Part shown: piece after piece, positions 30,807-32,890 of the stretch
Numbering within the stretch: position 1 is the first letter of the stretch
Layout: each line of letters begins with the position of its first letter
Origin: Ardenticatenaceae bacterium
GTDB lineage: Bacteria > Chloroflexota > Anaerolineae > Ardenticatenales > Ardenticatenaceae
Direction of reading: 5' to 3'
NCBI GenBank assembly: GCA_026989095.1
Contig: JALSKA010000013.1
Location: 1 to 32,890 of the forward strand
DNA: 32,890 nt
Position numbers and translations under genes: made by a program
The notes under the pieces: generated by a model
Databases searched by the model: none
What the model saw: only the letters and a program-made list of their open reading frames with translations
Told to the model about the DNA's origin: nothing

Positions 30807-32666
30807 TTATTGTAGGCTCAACGTCAGGGCGCGCGCCGCGACGACCTCGCCCAGAAGGGCCTCGAAGGCGCCGACCGACATGGGCCCCAGGTTCTCGCCT
30901 GTGCGCAGGCGCACGGCCACGTTTTCTCCCTCCACTTCCCTGTCGCCCACCACTAACATGTAGGGTATCTTCTGGAGCTGGGCCTCGCGAATCTTGGCGT
31001 TCATGCGCTTGTCGCTCTCGTCCACGCGGACGCGGAAGCCAGCCTCGAAGAGGCGCGCGGCCACCCGGCGGGCGTACTCCAGGTGACGGTCGGCGATGGG
31101 GATGAGCACGGCTTGGACAGGGGCGAGCCACGGCGGAAAGGCGCCGTTGAAGTGCTCGATGAGAATGCCCACGAAGCGCTCGAAGCTGCCAAAGGGGGCA
31201 CGGTGGATCATGACCGGCCGGTGGGGGCGGTTGTCCTCGCCGATGTAGCTGAGGTCGAAGCGCCGGGGGAGGTTGTAGTCCACCTGCACAGTGCCGAGCT
31301 GCCACTCCCGCCCCAGGACATCGCGTACCACGAAGTCGAGCTTGGGGCCGTAGAAGGCCGCCTCGCCTTCCTCCACCGTGTACTCGAAGTCGTAGTCGTC
31401 GAGGGCCTTGAGAATGGCCCGAGTGGCCTGCTCCCACACCTCGTCGTCCCCCACGTACTTGTCGCTTTCGGGGTCGCGCACGCCCACCCGCGCCCGGAAA
31501 CCCGTCAGCCCCACCGAGCGGAAGACTGTGAGGGTGAGGTCGATGACGCTCTTGAACTCGGCCTCGAGCTGGTCGGGGCGGCAGAAGAGGTGGGCGTCGT
31601 CCTGCGTGAAGCCCCGCACCCGCGTCATGCCCAGAACCTCGCCGCTCTGCTCGAACCGGTAGACGGTGCCGAACTCGGCGTAGCGGATGGGCAGTTCCCT
31701 GTAGGAGCGCAGGCGTTGTTTGTAGATCAGGATGTGGAAGGGGCAGTTCATGGGCTTGAGCAGGTACTCCTCCTGTTCGTCCACCGTGAGGGGCGGGAAC
31801 ATGGAGTCGGCGTAATAGGGGTAGTGGCCGCTCGTCTGGAAGAGCTGGACCCGCGCAATGTGGGGGGTGTAGACGGGCTGGTACCCCCGCTTGAGCTGTT
31901 CGTCCTTGAGGAAGCGTTCCAACTGGTCGCGAATCACGGCGCCGTTGGGCTGCCAGAGGACGAGCCCAGGGCCGACGAGCTCCGGCTCCAGGGCGAAGAT
32001 GGCCAGCTCGCGGCCCAAGCGGCGGTGATCCCGCTTCTTGGCCTCTTCGAGGCGGCGGAGATAGGCTTTCAGCTCCTTCGAGGTGCGCCAGGCTGTGCCG
32101 TAGATGCGGGTGAGCATGGGGTTCTTCTCGTCACCCCGCCAGTAGGCGCCGGCCACTTGCATGATCTTGATGGCGTTGGGCCTGATTTTGCCGGTGTGGT
32201 CCACGTGGGGGCCCCGACACAGGTCCACGAAGGTGTCGTGCTGGTAGACGGTGATCCGCGGCCGCTGGTCCTCGGGCAATTTGTTGCCGTACTCGTCGTA
32301 TTGGCCCCGCGCGAGCCCTTCGATAAGCTCCAACTTGTAAGGCTGGTCCTTGAAGAGCTCACGGGCCTCTTCCACGGAGACTTCCCGGACGCGGAAGGGG
32401 TGGTTGCCCCTGATGATCTCCCTCATGCGTTCCTCGATCCACGCCAGGTCCTCCTCTGTGGGCGAACGGGGCAGCTCGAAGTCGTAGTAGAAGCCGTCCT
32501 CCACGGGGGGGCCAATGGCAATGCGTGCCCCCGGGAAGCGCTCCATGACGGCTTGGGCCATGATGTGCGCGGCCGAGTGGCGAATCTTGTAGAGCTCGGG
32601 GTCGTACCCCGGCGGAATGTGCTTTTCCGCCTCGGCCTTGAGGACTTCTTCCCGCGATGTGGACAT
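30807..32666 (-). CDS. thrS: Threonyl-tRNA synthetase lacking the N-terminal TGS domain
   Basis: A 619-residue class II synthetase that charges tRNA-Thr. The editing domain is present (HSAAHIMAQAVMERFP, DLCRGPHVDHTG), then the catalytic core with LKPMNCPFHILIY (zinc Cys), RYAEFGTVYRFEQSGEV, RVRGFTQDDAHLFC and MIHRAPFGSFERFVGILIEHF (motif 3), and the anticodon-binding end starting AVLIPIADRHLEYA. Standard bacterial ThrRS begins with a TGS domain of about 60 residues; here only about 30 residues precede the editing domain. The ATG at 32666 has GGGGGTGA upstream; the frame is open further upstream but runs through the T-box terminator. Transcription is controlled by the T-box leader. Confidence 0.96.
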   Translation of the reverse strand: MSTSREEVLKAEAEKHIPPGYDPELYKIRHSAAHIMAQAVMERFPGARIAIGPPVEDGFYYDFELPRSPTEEDLAWIEERMREIIRGNHPFRVREVSVEEARELFKDQPYKLELIEGLARGQYDEYGNKLPEDQRPRITVYQHDTFVDLCRGPHVDHTGKIRPNAIKIMQVAGAYWRGDEKNPMLTRIYGTAWRTSKELKAYLRRLEEAKKRDHRRLGRELAIFALEPELVGPGLVLWQPNGAVIRDQLERFLKDEQLKRGYQPVYTPHIARVQLFQTSGHYPYYADSMFPPLTVDEQEEYLLKPMNCPFHILIYKQRLRSYRELPIRYAEFGTVYRFEQSGEVLGMTRVRGFTQDDAHLFCRPDQLEAEFKSVIDLTLTVFRSVGLTGFRARVGVRDPESDKYVGDDEVWEQATRAILKALDDYDFEYTVEEGEAAFYGPKLDFVVRDVLGREWQLGTVQVDYNLPRRFDLSYIGEDNRPHRPVMIHRAPFGSFERFVGILIEHFNGAFPPWLAPVQAVLIPIADRHLEYARRVAARLFEAGFRVRVDESDKRMNAKIREAQLQKIPYMLVVGDREVEGENVAVRLRTGENLGPMSVGAFEALLGEVVAARALTLSLQ

Positions 32667-32703
32667 GAGCTCACCCCCTGTGCGAATTTCAGCCGGGCTG
32701 AAA

Positions 32704-32740
32704 CGAAAAACGCCCCCGCCCGCGCCGGGACGAGAGCGTT
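32704..32740 (-). terminator. T-box terminator hairpin upstream of thrS
   Basis: On the minus strand AACGCTCTCGTCC (32740-32728) pairs with GGGCGGGGGCGTT (32721-32709, with G-T pairs) around a six-base loop, followed by TTT and C/G. In the charged-tRNA state it would stop transcription before thrS. Confidence 0.8.
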
Positions 32741-32890
32741 GCTCCCGCGGTTCCACCCCGCTTGGCCGGCCTGTGGCCGGCCCTCTTCGGCGGCAGATAA
32801 CGGTGCCACCCGGGCTGCCCTACTGGGCCCTTGGCCGTTCCGGCAGCCGGCTCGGGGAGGGTATCCCGACGCCCGTCGGCGAGCGGGGCT
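32704..32890 (-). promoter_or_regulatory. T-box riboswitch leader of thrS (partial, runs off the right edge)
   Basis: The minus strand carries the T-box core GGGGTGGAACCGCGG (32759-32745) that pairs with the uncharged tRNA acceptor end, with an antiterminator helper CGGGAGC/GCTCTCG immediately after, competing with the terminator 32709-32740. Upstream, the CCGTTATCTGCCGCC segment (about 32785-32805) matches the region before the T-box in many leaders. Only part of Stem I is inside the window, so the specifier codon cannot be read; Thr (ACN) is expected from the downstream gene. Confidence 0.85.

Noticed and set aside
32785-32815. Second T-box core (GGGTGGCACCG) suggesting a tandem riboswitch
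   Set aside because: It continues as GTTATCTGCC and has no antiterminator or terminator of its own; it fits the segment that precedes the T-box in a single leader.

Overview
The window is a high-GC, gene-dense bacterial chromosome segment with short gaps and mostly AGGAGG-type ribosome binding sites. Several traits together suggest a Chloroflexota-like, possibly thermophilic lineage: a single-chain E1 alpha/beta dehydrogenase, a bacterial Clp1-type kinase, a TolB-propeller/M15-like fusion, a T-box in front of thrS and a Methanosarcina-like protoglobin. This assignment is inference; there is no rRNA here to prove it. Apart from the two-gene island described below, the content reads as ordinary chromosomal housekeeping.

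Layout. 1-1516 (-): TPR protein with a Trp-repeat tail, running off the left edge. A divergent promoter pair separates it from clpP and a CPBP membrane protease (1776-3424, +). tRNA-Asp follows with its own promoter and terminator, then a secreted beta-propeller/M15-like protein and a starch-synthase-like glycosyltransferase (3711-7326, +). PEP carboxylase and an alpha/beta hydrolase (7336-10752, -) face them. A fused 2-oxoacid dehydrogenase E1 (11059-13047, +) converges on comM and a UPF0173 metal-dependent hydrolase (13051-15395, -).

15523-17381 (-) is an AT-richer two-gene operon: an OLD/RecF-like ATPase coupled to a putative PD-(D/E)XK nuclease with a Cys/His cluster. It matches no defence system that I can name confidently and is the best candidate for an undescribed system. 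Next comes the threonine branch thrC-lysC-hom (17589-21191, -), with an HTH protein, an AEC permease and a HEAT-repeat protein upstream.

24320-25746 holds a MarR-type regulator with a four-Cys C-terminus and a protoglobin gene. The protoglobin promoter (TTGACA-N17-TACAAT) carries a perfect 9-1-9 palindrome at its start site, which suggests a self-contained gas- or redox-responsive switch. A Clp1-like kinase (+) is tail-to-tail with ruvC, which is coupled to yebC (-). Then come a BON protein with five exact-length 37-residue repeats, an Lrp/AsnC regulator, and thrS without a TGS domain under a T-box leader that is cut by the right edge.

Working together: hom, lysC, thrC and thrS form a threonine synthesis and charging theme. 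PEP carboxylase supplies the oxaloacetate that feeds aspartate, and the fused E1 links 2-oxoacids to acyl-CoA. The remaining genes cover proteolysis, recombination, translation control, carbohydrate and envelope functions.
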